A DNA stretch of 17,107 bases from Paramuribaculum sp. (lineage in GTDB: Bacteria; Bacteroidota; Bacteroidia; Bacteroidales; Muribaculaceae): positions 1-17,107 of the forward strand of contig JAIDXA010000327.1 of assembly GCA_029058705.1 (NCBI GenBank), written 5' to 3'. Position numbers and translations under genes: made by a program. A model generated the notes under the pieces. That model did no database searches. It was not told the DNA's origin and saw only the letters and a list, made by a program, of their open reading frames with translations. Shown here in pieces: positions 1-7,583 of the stretch (its first letter is position 1; each line of letters begins with the position of its first letter).

Positions 1-105
1 ATGCTCCTTCTTCAACTCGCGGAATTCGCTCAAAAAATCCTCTCAGTCTTAATTTGATTTAAACCCAAACACTCTCTTGAATCCGACTATAATACGAAAT
101 GCCGA
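1..105. other. Left-edge flank, no firm gene
   Basis: This stretch lies downstream of the minus-strand radical SAM gene. On the minus strand, positions 1 to about 75 read openly in one frame into the window edge and encode a protein-like charged string (KTEDFLSEFRELKKEH at the edge), but there is no ATG, only TTG codons. It may be the start of a gene lying mostly outside the window, or chance. On the plus strand a short frame ends at a TGA near 55. No convincing terminator for the radical SAM gene is visible here. Confidence 0.2.
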
Positions 106-1353
106 TCAGCGTCTTGATGCAATTTTATCGGCGATGGCCATTACGTTTGAAGGGGGACGCCCTGCTTCATATTCCGATTTCATGAATTCCATGAACGGGG
201 CCGAATGGCTGAAGAATCTGTGATATCCGCGACAGAGATAATTCAGTCCATGTTCACCGTCGGAGGTGATGCAGAAACGGTTTTTCGGACATTCGCCGTT
301 GCAGATGTCCGTGAACCGGCATTCAAGACACTGACGGGGTAAAGTGCTGCGTTTTGAAATTCCGAACGATGTCTGTTTTTCTCCGGCAATCATCTCGACA
401 AGCGACTGCGACCGAAGGTTGCCGAGCTTATATTCCGGAAAAACAAAGTGGTCGCATGAATACACATCGCCGTTATGTTCCATTACCGCAGCATGTCCGC
501 AGGAGCGTCCCAGCGAACAGACCCCCGGTTCTTGTCCGGCCCAGTTGGCCAGGGTTGCATCAAATAACTGAATGAATGTCGACCCTACGTCATGTCGAAC
601 CCATTCGTCGAAAATCGTGCAAAGAAACTCTCCCCATTGTCCGGGTCTGACAGAGTAATCGGCAACAGGAATCTCTTGACCGGTGTCGGTGGCCGAAGCG
701 AGATGGCGTCCGTCGGAATGAGGGAGGATTCGTTCAACGATCGGTGTGAACTGTATGTAGCGGCATCCTATATCTTTGAAGAATTGATAGAATTCGAGTG
801 GGTGGCCGGCGTTATGGTCATTGACAACTGCCATGGCATTCCATTCAACCCCATGTTTGTTGAGCAGGTTTATACCCTGCATTACTTTGCTGAATGACGG
901 GGCGCCTGTCCGTGTGCGGCGGTATTTGTCATGAAATTCGCGCGGCCCGTCTATTGATATTCCGACGAGCCAGTTGTTGCGTCTGAAGAATTCACACCAT
1001 TGGTCGGTCAATAACGTTCCGTTTGTCTGGATACAATTTTCGACCAGCATCCCTTTGCCATATTTTCTCTGCAGCGCGAGGGCTTTTTCGTAGAAGCCGA
1101 CCGGACGCATCAGCGGCTCTCCGCCATGCCATGTGAACAGCGCCTGCGGCATAGCCTGAGCCTCAAGATATTTGCGTATGAACGTCTCCAGCATTTCATC
1201 CGACATGTTAAAGACGCGTTTCTTGTTTTCATCGCGGTAGAGATTGCTCTTTTCAAGATAGTAGCAGTATGCGCAATTGAGGTTACAGACACTTCCGACA
1301 GGCTTGGCCATCAGATAAAGCGGACGGGCGAATGGAGTTGCGTAATTGTTCAT
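106..1353 (-). CDS. Anaerobic sulfatase-maturating-type radical SAM/SPASM enzyme
   Basis: A protein of about 415 residues matching anSME (called chuR in Bacteroides), which oxidises an active-site Cys or Ser of sulfatases to formylglycine using S-adenosylmethionine in the cytoplasm. Visible: the radical SAM CxxxCxxC motif at C23, C27 and C30, followed by the GGEP motif near residue 77. The C-terminal SPASM domain has cysteines at about 279, 285, 300, 342, 345, 351, 355 and 374, the pattern needed for two auxiliary [4Fe-4S] clusters; Asp301 directly after C300 matches the catalytic Asp of characterised anSMEs. The start at 1353 was chosen because a longer frame beginning at 1401 would start upstream of a good promoter element (1389-1396), and conserved sequence begins just after 1353. 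No sulfatase gene is adjacent, so the substrate must lie elsewhere; a different peptide-modifying role cannot be excluded from sequence alone. Confidence 0.9.
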   Translation of the reverse strand: MNNYATPFARPLYLMAKPVGSVCNLNCAYCYYLEKSNLYRDENKKRVFNMSDEMLETFIRKYLEAQAMPQALFTWHGGEPLMRPVGFYEKALALQRKYGKGMLVENCIQTNGTLLTDQWCEFFRRNNWLVGISIDGPREFHDKYRRTRTGAPSFSKVMQGINLLNKHGVEWNAMAVVNDHNAGHPLEFYQFFKDIGCRYIQFTPIVERILPHSDGRHLASATDTGQEIPVADYSVRPGQWGEFLCTIFDEWVRHDVGSTFIQLFDATLANWAGQEPGVCSLGRSCGHAAVMEHNGDVYSCDHFVFPEYKLGNLRSQSLVEMIAGEKQTSFGISKRSTLPRQCLECRFTDICNGECPKNRFCITSDGEHGLNYLCRGYHRFFSHSAPFMEFMKSEYEAGRPPSNVMAIADKIASRR

Positions 1354-1388
1354 GATCAGAAGCCGCGAGGGCATATGGTTTGCGTATG

Positions 1389-1396
1389 CAAAGATA
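1389..1396 (-). promoter_or_regulatory. Candidate -7 element for radical SAM gene
   Basis: Read on the minus strand this is TATCTTTG, a perfect match to the Bacteroidetes -7 consensus TAnnTTTG. A start site near 1382 would give a leader of roughly 30 nt to the ATG at 1353. No TTTG -33 box is seen at the expected distance. Confidence 0.55.
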
Positions 1397-1430
1397 ATCA
1401 AATGTCCATGAACTTTGCCGTCGCGGCATT

Positions 1431-1468
1431 AAAAAATCCGGACGGGTCGTTTCTTGCGGCCCGTCCGG
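1431..1468 (-). terminator. Rho-independent terminator after S41 peptidase gene
   Basis: A 9-bp perfect GC-rich stem (arms CCGGACGGG at 1438-1446 and CCCGTCCGG at 1460-1468, 13-nt loop) is followed on the minus strand by ATTTTTT. It lies 34 nt past the stop codon of the S41 peptidase gene and just upstream of the radical SAM promoter, so it insulates the two. Confidence 0.85.
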
Positions 1469-1501
1469 AAATTGGGAATATAATGTCGGTTAGTCAACAG
1501 G

Positions 1502-3313
1502 TCAGTCTTCCATGTCGCGAATGACGATTGATCCTCCGCGACGGTGGGTCAACGGTTCTTTGAACGCTTCTGTCATGGGAAGTGTCCTCATTGTACGGCT
1601 GACACCACGTGATTTTACAACAGACATGTTGTTTAACGATGGTTTGGTCCCGTTGCTCGCCCAGCTTATCGCTACGCTGCTCAGATAATCGGCCGTTGTT
1701 CCGAAATCGCCGGGATAGATCGGGCTGTCATCGACTTCAAGATCAGGTTTGAATCCGTTGGAGTAATCGCGGAATCCTTTGGCGTTTTCGCAATAGAATG
1801 TAATCGGATAGAAATCGAATGAGTAGTTGTTGATCTTTTTCCTCCAGCCTTCCATTCCGACATTTTTACCGTTGGTTGTTGTTCCGATGAGGTTGACTTT
1901 GATGTCGAGACCGCGCAGGCCGTTGATCAGAAGTTCGCTGGCAGAAGCTGTGTTGGCAGTACCGATAACATAGATTTGATTGAGTCCGAGGGATTTGTCA
2001 AGCGCTTGAGCAATCGGCTCGTAGTTTTGGTTGATTTCCGGATTCTCGGCAATGCCGATACGGTATTCTCCGACTTCGCCGGCGTCTGAACGCCTTTTGT
2101 TATAGGTGGTCTTGACATAAATTTCGCCTTTATGTGCCTGTCCGGCGATCAATGTTCCGAGAACGGTGCTGGAAACCACGTGGCCTCCGTTGTTGTAACG
2201 CAGGTCGACGATCAGTTCGTCAATGCCCTGTGATTTGAACTGGCTGAACACATTGATCAGTTCTGCATCATAGTCGCTATGGAATCCCATATAGAGCAGA
2301 TAACCGATTTTCTTACCGTTGTCGGTTGTGATTACGTCCCATTTGTATATCGCCGGGTCAACGAATGTTTCCTTGCCGATAAGTACCGAGGCGACCCTGT
2401 TGGAGATCTCTGCGACACCGTTGACAAATTTGACGCTGTTCAGGTCGACAGTGACGTTGCCGTTCAGAACCGAGTTGCCGAGTGACTGATAGTTGGTCGT
2501 CGTTACGGCTACTTTGTTTACTGTCTGAATGAAATCGCCTCGTTTCACGCCGGCTTCGTCGGCCGGGGAGCCGGGAATCACATACATTACGGCAAAACCG
2601 CATGGGTCGTCATCGTTAGGTCCGAGGATCGTCGGGATGATCATAACTCCGGATCCGGAGAAAGACTCGCCGGCTGAACGAGATATCGGAGCGTTGCTCT
2701 GGATATTGCTGTAGTAGCCCTGTCTTTTACCGTTTACCCAATAGCCGTCGTCATGGTTGATGTCGTTGAACGATGCCACACCGTCGAGTACGGACGTGAG
2801 GAACAGATCGTAGTCGAGGCTGTAGTCGAGTCTCAGTTCGGGGAGCTGCTCGTTCCACAGATAGTATGTCTCCATCATTTCATAGATCCATTTGTTTACT
2901 TCGCGATAACGGCCATTGCCTTTTTCAATGAATCCGTCACCTTGGCGAATCGTAAGTTCACATGGATCAGCATAGCCTTCGACACGGATTGTGACAGTAG
3001 CCGAACGGCCCATGTCGCCTTCGTTGGGAGCCACGTTGATGCGGAGCGATGAGGTGCCTTTGCCTCCTTTTACAGTAAGAAGTTCACACCATTTTTCGCT
3101 GCTTGTGGCAGTCCAGGCTGCCGGAGCGTCGAATTCGTAGACAAGGAGTTCTCCATCGATTGCTGCATCGTTGATTTCCTTCCATTGTGCATTTTCGATG
3201 CCGTTGCCTGAAATGGTGGGGGTGTCATCGTCGCTGCATGAGGTGAAACCTGCCGAAAGTATGGCAATGCCCATTGCGAGCATCAGATTCCACAGTTTTT
3301 TTGTCTTGAACAT
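1502..3313 (-). CDS. BACON-PDZ-S41 peptidase lipoprotein
   Basis: A 603-residue secreted lipoprotein related to C-terminal-processing (tricorn-core) serine peptidases. The signal peptide ends in a lipobox with Cys26 (GFTSC), followed by SDDD, which resembles the Bacteroides surface-lipoprotein export signal. Residues ~35-127 look like a BACON immunoglobulin-like domain (AAWTA..SEKWC.. and a final LTIRQ strand). Residues ~135-210 form the S41 N-terminal helical part, ~221-300 a PDZ domain (GSPADEAGVKRGD), and ~345-510 the peptidase core with DLRYNNGG and TASASE. Predicted catalytic Ser457 and Lys483 (NGKNVG). The residue at Lys+4, Gln in CtpA/CtpB, is Met487, and the Ser-Lys spacing is one longer than in CtpB, so geometry may differ. 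It follows the Fn3 lipoprotein gene by 23 nt on the same strand, so the two are likely co-transcribed. Substrate unknown. Confidence 0.88.
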   Translation of the reverse strand: MFKTKKLWNLMLAMGIAILSAGFTSCSDDDTPTISGNGIENAQWKEINDAAIDGELLVYEFDAPAAWTATSSEKWCELLTVKGGKGTSSLRINVAPNEGDMGRSATVTIRVEGYADPCELTIRQGDGFIEKGNGRYREVNKWIYEMMETYYLWNEQLPELRLDYSLDYDLFLTSVLDGVASFNDINHDDGYWVNGKRQGYYSNIQSNAPISRSAGESFSGSGVMIIPTILGPNDDDPCGFAVMYVIPGSPADEAGVKRGDFIQTVNKVAVTTTNYQSLGNSVLNGNVTVDLNSVKFVNGVAEISNRVASVLIGKETFVDPAIYKWDVITTDNGKKIGYLLYMGFHSDYDAELINVFSQFKSQGIDELIVDLRYNNGGHVVSSTVLGTLIAGQAHKGEIYVKTTYNKRRSDAGEVGEYRIGIAENPEINQNYEPIAQALDKSLGLNQIYVIGTANTASASELLINGLRGLDIKVNLIGTTTNGKNVGMEGWRKKINNYSFDFYPITFYCENAKGFRDYSNGFKPDLEVDDSPIYPGDFGTTADYLSSVAISWASNGTKPSLNNMSVVKSRGVSRTMRTLPMTEAFKEPLTHRRGGSIVIRDMED

Positions 3314-3336
3314 TATTATTCTTGTTAGTGTGCTGT

Positions 3337-5517
3337 TTATTTAAGCTTGTTGATGAAGTTTTCGCGATATTGACGGAATTCGTTTCCATTGATGGCTTTT
3401 ACGACTTTCACCGCGGGCATTTTGCCGATCGTGCGCAGGTTTTTGGTCGATTTGCTGTCGGCCTGACGGGTCAGGACAATGTCTGAATAAGCCTGGAAAT
3501 GGACAACGTCGGGCGAGAACCATCCCGATCCGGGGCTGTACATGGTGGGATAGGTTGTTCCTCCGTTCGCACCGATATCATGGAATGTTCCCTTGACAGT
3601 AACCGTGTTTCCGTCTTCAGAGACAATGACGTCGAAGTCGTCGCTCGGGAAATTCATTGCTACAGATCCGTTGGCTGTCTCGCGGAAGCCTGCCCCCTTG
3701 ATGTAGGCTGCGGCATTGTTGACCAGACCCATGTTCCAGCTCTTGTCATAGGCGTTGGGCACTTTGATTTTCTCCTGGTTGTTTTCGTCTACGTAGAACT
3801 CGATGAACCATTTTGGGCCGTAGTCAGCAAACGGATTTGCTGATGTAGTTTCGGAAGGTGAGAGATACGGGAATTTTGATTCCGGACCGAATCCAAGCGC
3901 AACCAGACGGTTTTTTGATGAGTATTCGGAGATTGTGGCATCATTGACACCGGTTGTGATGGTGACGGGGAACGTTATGGTCGCACCGCTTTCATCTGTT
4001 GTCGATGCAATGTAACGGCCTGGCATGTTCCGGCGCACCGCACCACCGGTCTGTGGCATCGCCTCGGTTGTGAACACGCGGTAGTCAGTCGTTGCGACAT
4101 ACTCGTCAGTGCGTGCGTATATGGCAAACACATATTCGGTTTCGGGTTCGAGATCGTTTGTCTCGAATGTGAGACCGTCGGTCGACAATATAGCATCAAG
4201 CTGAGCGGCGGAGCAGACAACTCCATTGTTGAGAATGACGTCTTCCATTGTATTTCCGTTGCCGAGCACTCTGTCGACTCCGTCTTTAGTCCAGAATCCA
4301 TATCTGACTTCAACGGCATTGCTTGCCTTGACATTGTAAGCGATTGTGTTCCATGGAGCGGCTACCGAAGGAGTGGTTTCGGTGATGGTAAGAGTCGGAG
4401 CGGGGCCTGTAGGCTCGCCGGTGATGAAGTCGATACGTTTTACTTTTTCGCGTCCTTCAGCATCGAATCCGACGATACCTATTACATACTGGGAATTCGG
4501 GATAAGGCCGACGTTCTTGATTGTGGCAGACCCGCTATAGGCTCGTTTGATCGCATTGGTCGAGTCATCCCAGTGGCCGATGATCATGAAACGGGTCTGT
4601 TGCTCTCCTTCAAGAGCTGTATAGTCCCATTCGCTTTTTATAAGGACGACGACACGGTAGTCGGTTATTTCCGGATCGGGGGTTATGTTGATGGTTGCAG
4701 TGGTTGAAGTTGTGGAAACGGTGACGTCAAGGTCATAAGGCGACTCTTCGGCGCGACGTGTGTCAAATTTGACGCACTGGAACTGATCAGCAATAACTTT
4801 TCCTTCGTCGTTGAGGGGAGCTGCCATGATGAGGAATGTGGTTGCGGTGTGAATATGAACGTCTTCACCGATGCCGTTGGCGTCTTTTCCGAATTTGTCA
4901 TATGCGAAATCCGCCGATTCCGTTATGACAAGGCCGAATGTTTCAAGGTACAGCTCCGGAGTGACTTCAGCGATTGAGCTGAGGATCGCTTTGACTGCTT
5001 CATAATCGTTTTCGCGGACAACAAGATGTTTCACCTTTGTCGCGCCTTCCGGCATTTCCACGTGATAGGCAAAGTCGGTAAAGCCTATTTTGTTGAGGGT
5101 CACCATGTCGGTATAGGGTATGTCTGTGTTGACTTCAGTCGAAACGATCTCGCTGTAGACATATGGATTGATTTTGCGGACAGCTGTATAGATGACAAAT
5201 TCTTTGCCGCCTTCAACCTCGGGTGTGGAAATTTTGGCAGTGCCTTTGTCAAGCATGCCGTTTGTGCCTTCGTTGAAAATGGCTTCGGCTGATTCGGGAG
5301 CGTCTGCGCCTTTTTCAGTGATGATATAGGCATAGTCTGTTCCATCGGCCGATTCAATGGAGAATGAAACAGATGAACGCTGCACTGACGTCACTTTAAC
5401 GGAGACGGTGGGCGGCTGAATGATTTCTGATGCGTTGTCGTCATCGCTACATGACGACAGCATAAAGCCCGTCATGAGCAACACGGCGGACAGAAAGCGT
5501 GGGAAAAACTTACGCAT
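3337..5517 (-). CDS. Fn3-like multidomain surface lipoprotein
   Basis: A 726-residue protein without a recognised specific function. The start at 5517 is chosen because it begins a clean lipoprotein signal peptide (MRKFFPRFLS..., lipobox LSSC, Cys23) immediately followed by SDDD, as in the neighbouring peptidase; a longer frame to 5712 would run through the promoter and adds no signal-like sequence. Fibronectin type III-like beta-sandwich repeats are suggested at ~35-130, ~250-345 and ~370-490, each ending in an EYVF/QYVIGI-like strand and an FTT/FITGE-type boundary. Residues ~515-690 form a further beta-rich module that I do not recognise. The last ~30 residues are basic. First gene of a two-gene operon with the S41 peptidase; an adhesin, glycan-binding or peptidase-partner role is possible but only inferred. 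Confidence 0.8.
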   Translation of the reverse strand: MRKFFPRFLSAVLLMTGFMLSSCSDDDNASEIIQPPTVSVKVTSVQRSSVSFSIESADGTDYAYIITEKGADAPESAEAIFNEGTNGMLDKGTAKISTPEVEGGKEFVIYTAVRKINPYVYSEIVSTEVNTDIPYTDMVTLNKIGFTDFAYHVEMPEGATKVKHLVVRENDYEAVKAILSSIAEVTPELYLETFGLVITESADFAYDKFGKDANGIGEDVHIHTATTFLIMAAPLNDEGKVIADQFQCVKFDTRRAEESPYDLDVTVSTTSTTATINITPDPEITDYRVVVLIKSEWDYTALEGEQQTRFMIIGHWDDSTNAIKRAYSGSATIKNVGLIPNSQYVIGIVGFDAEGREKVKRIDFITGEPTGPAPTLTITETTPSVAAPWNTIAYNVKASNAVEVRYGFWTKDGVDRVLGNGNTMEDVILNNGVVCSAAQLDAILSTDGLTFETNDLEPETEYVFAIYARTDEYVATTDYRVFTTEAMPQTGGAVRRNMPGRYIASTTDESGATITFPVTITTGVNDATISEYSSKNRLVALGFGPESKFPYLSPSETTSANPFADYGPKWFIEFYVDENNQEKIKVPNAYDKSWNMGLVNNAAAYIKGAGFRETANGSVAMNFPSDDFDVIVSEDGNTVTVKGTFHDIGANGGTTYPTMYSPGSGWFSPDVVHFQAYSDIVLTRQADSKSTKNLRTIGKMPAVKVVKAINGNEFRQYRENFINKLK

Positions 5518-5578
5518 AGTTGTTGAAGAATTAAGGATGAATGATTGATTAGTGATACTGATATCTATGTTTTGGTTG

Positions 5579-5586
5579 CAAAAGTA
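5579..5586 (-). promoter_or_regulatory. Candidate -7 element for the lipoprotein/peptidase operon
   Basis: The minus strand reads TACTTTTG, a match to TAnnTTTG, in an AT-rich region 62 nt upstream of the ATG at 5517. The -33 region is T-rich (CACTTTTC) but lacks a perfect TTTG. Predicted leader is about 55 nt. Confidence 0.6.
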
Positions 5587-5693
5587 ATAAATTAACAGGA
5601 AAAGTGCGACATATTGTGTTTGTTTTTTTTTGTTTATGTCGTTTGCTGACGGATAAACGTGATGTAGGGCGGAAACCGTTAGCCGGGAAACAT

Positions 5694-5730
5694 AAATCGT
5701 CCGGAACTGCATGTTGGCGGTTCCGGACGA
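5694..5730 (-). terminator. Terminator after OmpA-domain lipoprotein gene
   Basis: An 11-bp perfect stem (TCGTCCGGAAC at 5697-5707 with GTTCCGGACGA at 5720-5730, 12-nt loop) is followed on the minus strand by TTTATGTTT. It lies 72 nt after the stop codon of the OmpA-domain gene and upstream of the Fn3 operon promoter. Confidence 0.7.
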
Positions 5731-5801
5731 TCGGTATGTTATAATCTGTTTGTATTTAGTAGGGGACTAAATCTGAGAAATTTTATGACTTGTGGCGGTT
5801 T

Positions 5802-6665
5802 TTATTGTTCTGACTCAGGGGCCTGGTCAATCAGATCCATGAATTCGTCAAGTTGAGGAGTGATGATGATTTCGGTGCGGCGGTTTCGCTGGCGTCCGGT
5901 TTCGGTGTCGTTGTCGGTAAGCGGATGGAATTCTCCGCGTCCGGCAGCCGAAAGACGCGACGGATCAATACCGAAATCGTTTTGCAGAACCTGCACTACC
6001 GACGATGCGCGCAATGCCGAAAGATCCCAGTTGTTGCGGATGTTTGTGCGGGTGATGGGGACATTGTCGGTATTTCCCTCGACAAGCACGTCGTAGCTCT
6101 TGTAGTCTTTTATGATTTTGGCGATCTTGCTGAGGGTTTCCATCGCGCGGTCGCTGATCTCATAGCTTCCTGATTTGAAAAGCATGTTGTCGGCTAATGA
6201 AATGTAGACAACGCCCTTGAGAACTTTGACATCTACGTCACGCAGCTCGTCCTTGTCGAGCGACCGGGTCAGCTTGTTGGTAAGTGCCATCAGAAGGGAG
6301 TCTGATTTAGATTTTGCATCGACAAGCTGCTTTATGTAGGCGTTGGACTCGTTGATCTGATCAACAAGTTTGGAGATGTTGACATTGCCTTGCTGGTTTT
6401 GCTGAAGACTCTGGTTGAGCGAACCCTGCAGCGCGGCATAACTGCGTTTCAGGTCTGAATTCGTCCGCTTTGCTTCCGTGAGCATGTCGTCGAGGGATTT
6501 TGCCTTGGCGTTGCACTCGGCTAATGAAACCTGCGATTCGTGATATTTGGATGCAAGTTCCGAATACTGGCTCTGCAGAGCGGTGTATTTCTTGTTGCTT
6601 GTGCAACTTGTTGCCAGAACCAGAACGGTCAGAGCGGCGGTCGGGATAAAATGGCGTAGTTTCAT
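5802..6665 (-). CDS. OmpA-family peptidoglycan-binding lipoprotein
   Basis: A 287-residue envelope protein. The signal peptide ends in the lipobox ATSC with Cys21. Residues ~28-135 are rich in Gln, Ser, Lys and Leu and look like a long coiled coil. Residues ~145-272 are an OmpA C-terminal domain: NMLFKSGSYEI, VEGNTDNVPI, NNWDLSALRA, RLSAAGRGE and the closing NRRTEI motif. Asp200 and Arg219 match the diaminopimelate-binding pair of OmpA domains. The architecture (lipid anchor, coiled-coil spacer, wall-binding domain) suggests an outer-membrane to peptidoglycan tether; MotB-like proteins share the domain, but the lipobox argues against a motor stator. Unlike the two surface lipoproteins, the Cys is followed by TSNKK, consistent with periplasmic orientation. 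Monocistronic by layout, with its own terminator. Confidence 0.9.
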   Translation of the reverse strand: MKLRHFIPTAALTVLVLATSCTSNKKYTALQSQYSELASKYHESQVSLAECNAKAKSLDDMLTEAKRTNSDLKRSYAALQGSLNQSLQQNQQGNVNISKLVDQINESNAYIKQLVDAKSKSDSLLMALTNKLTRSLDKDELRDVDVKVLKGVVYISLADNMLFKSGSYEISDRAMETLSKIAKIIKDYKSYDVLVEGNTDNVPITRTNIRNNWDLSALRASSVVQVLQNDFGIDPSRLSAAGRGEFHPLTDNDTETGRQRNRRTEIIITPQLDEFMDLIDQAPESEQ

Positions 6666-6768
6666 GTGATTTATAAATGGGGGTTATGTTTACCTATATT
6701 ATATATGACGCGGTCGGCGTGGAAAAGTTTAACGGAGTCATGCAGATTTTGATGATGCATTGATATAT

Positions 6769-6800
6769 AAAAATGCCGATCGGCAATTGAGCGGACCGGC
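6769..6800 (-). terminator. Terminator after the thioredoxin-fold gene
   Basis: On the minus strand GCCGGTC (6794-6800) pairs with GATCGGC (6775-6781) through seven pairs including one G-U, with a 12-nt loop, followed by ATTTTTATATA. It lies 17 nt past the stop of the thioredoxin-fold gene. Confidence 0.55.
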
Positions 6801-6816
6801 GGTAATTTTCTAGCGG

Positions 6817-7314
6817 TCATGACCCGATGGCCTCTGTAACCGCTTTCGGAGTAGGATTGACAGCCACAATCTCGCCATCTGGATCAATGAGGTAAGACTG
6901 AAGGCCGCTGCCCAGATTGAAAGCGCGAATGACATCTGCTTCCTGGCGGGCTGACACTTTGAATTGTTGCGCTTCGTTGAGTCTGTCTCTGCGCACTATC
7001 TCACGAAAAAGGCGCGATCCGCGATCTAAATTGATCTGCATCAGACAGAGCCGTTTGCTGTCGGTTGCGGCCGCAAGGCGGTCGAAATCGTGGGCGGCGA
7101 TTCTCGATTCGGCATCGTAGGCTGCCCAGAAATTCACCAGGACATAACGTCCCTTGATGTCGCTGAGGTTCATCTCTGAACTGTCGGATGCGTTGACCAG
7201 CGCGAGCTCGGGAGCAGCAAAGCCTTTTGAGGCTCGAAGGTCACGTGCGCTACGCGACGAAACGGTGAAAAGCAGAACGGCGAAGAGCGCAATGATTGTC
7301 ATTGGTTTCTTCAT
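6817..7314 (-). CDS. Thioredoxin-fold (TlpA/AhpC-like) protein lacking redox cysteines
   Basis: A 165-residue exported protein. Residues 1-23 form a signal peptide (hydrophobic core IIALFAVLLF, likely signal peptidase I cleavage after SRSA). Residues ~32-160 follow the TlpA/redoxin pattern: APELAL, the DIKGRYVLVNFWA strand, LMQINLD, then LIDPDGEIVAVNP. At the usual WCxxC site the sequence is AYDAES, so the two cysteines are Asp67 and Ser70, and the position of the normally invariant cis-proline is Leu138. The only cysteine in the mature part is Cys90. It therefore cannot act as a dithiol oxidoreductase; a binding or structural role in the periplasm is inferred. It sits behind its own promoter and a leader of about 130 nt, downstream of gldB on the same strand. 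Confidence 0.82.
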   Translation of the reverse strand: MKKPMTIIALFAVLLFTVSSRSARDLRASKGFAAPELALVNASDSSEMNLSDIKGRYVLVNFWAAYDAESRIAAHDFDRLAAATDSKRLCLMQINLDRGSRLFREIVRRDRLNEAQQFKVSARQEADVIRAFNLGSGLQSYLIDPDGEIVAVNPTPKAVTEAIGS

Positions 7315-7445
7315 TACATTCTTTTTATGTTACACTTAAGGCGCGATACGTCCCGACCGTAAGTTTACGGTTAATGGAACGGGGTCTCGGCCCTGCCGAT
7401 TTTCGGCTTCCGGTCCAACTCTATGGCCCGGCGATCGTCATAAAA
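7315..7445 (-). promoter_or_regulatory. Structured 5' leader of the thioredoxin-fold gene
   Basis: From the predicted start site near 7445 to the ATG at 7314 there are about 130 untranslated nucleotides. They are GC-rich compared with usual leaders here and contain two small hairpins: GCCGA/TCGGC with a 3-nt loop (7395-7407) and CCGTA/TACGG with a 4-nt loop (7357-7370). A six-codon frame begins just after the predicted start site. It matches no riboswitch class I recognise; a regulatory function is an inference. Confidence 0.4.
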
Positions 7446-7451
7446 ACGGTG

Positions 7452-7483
7452 CAAAGTTACAAAAAGATTGTATATTAGGCAAA
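7452..7483 (-). promoter_or_regulatory. Strong Bacteroidetes-type promoter for the thioredoxin-fold gene
   Basis: On the minus strand TTTG (7480-7483) is separated by 20 nt from TAACTTTG (7452-7459). Both boxes match the consensus TTTG...TAnnTTTG perfectly at the expected spacing. It places transcription start near 7445 and implies expression independent of gldB. Confidence 0.75.
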
Positions 7484-7583
7484 TATTGCGCTTTCTGCCC
7501 GTCGGTGAAGCTCCTGTCGGTTGCGCCAATGCCGCTTGTGGAGCGGGATCGGCTCGTTTTGTTAAATTTAGTTAACCGGATGG

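Noticed and set aside
344..897. Several plus-strand open frames opposite the radical SAM gene
   Set aside because: They overlap a well-supported minus-strand gene, have no domain-like sequence and read as complementary shadows.
1354..1401. Longer start for the radical SAM gene at 1401
   Set aside because: The extra 16 residues are not family-like and the region contains the predicted promoter element at 1389-1396.
5518..5712. N-terminal extension of the Fn3 lipoprotein to 5712
   Set aside because: It would place 65 residues before an intact lipoprotein signal peptide and would run through a promoter and a terminator.
7561..7576. GTTAA/TTAAC inverted repeat after gldB
   Set aside because: Only five AT-rich pairs without a T tract; too weak to call a terminator.
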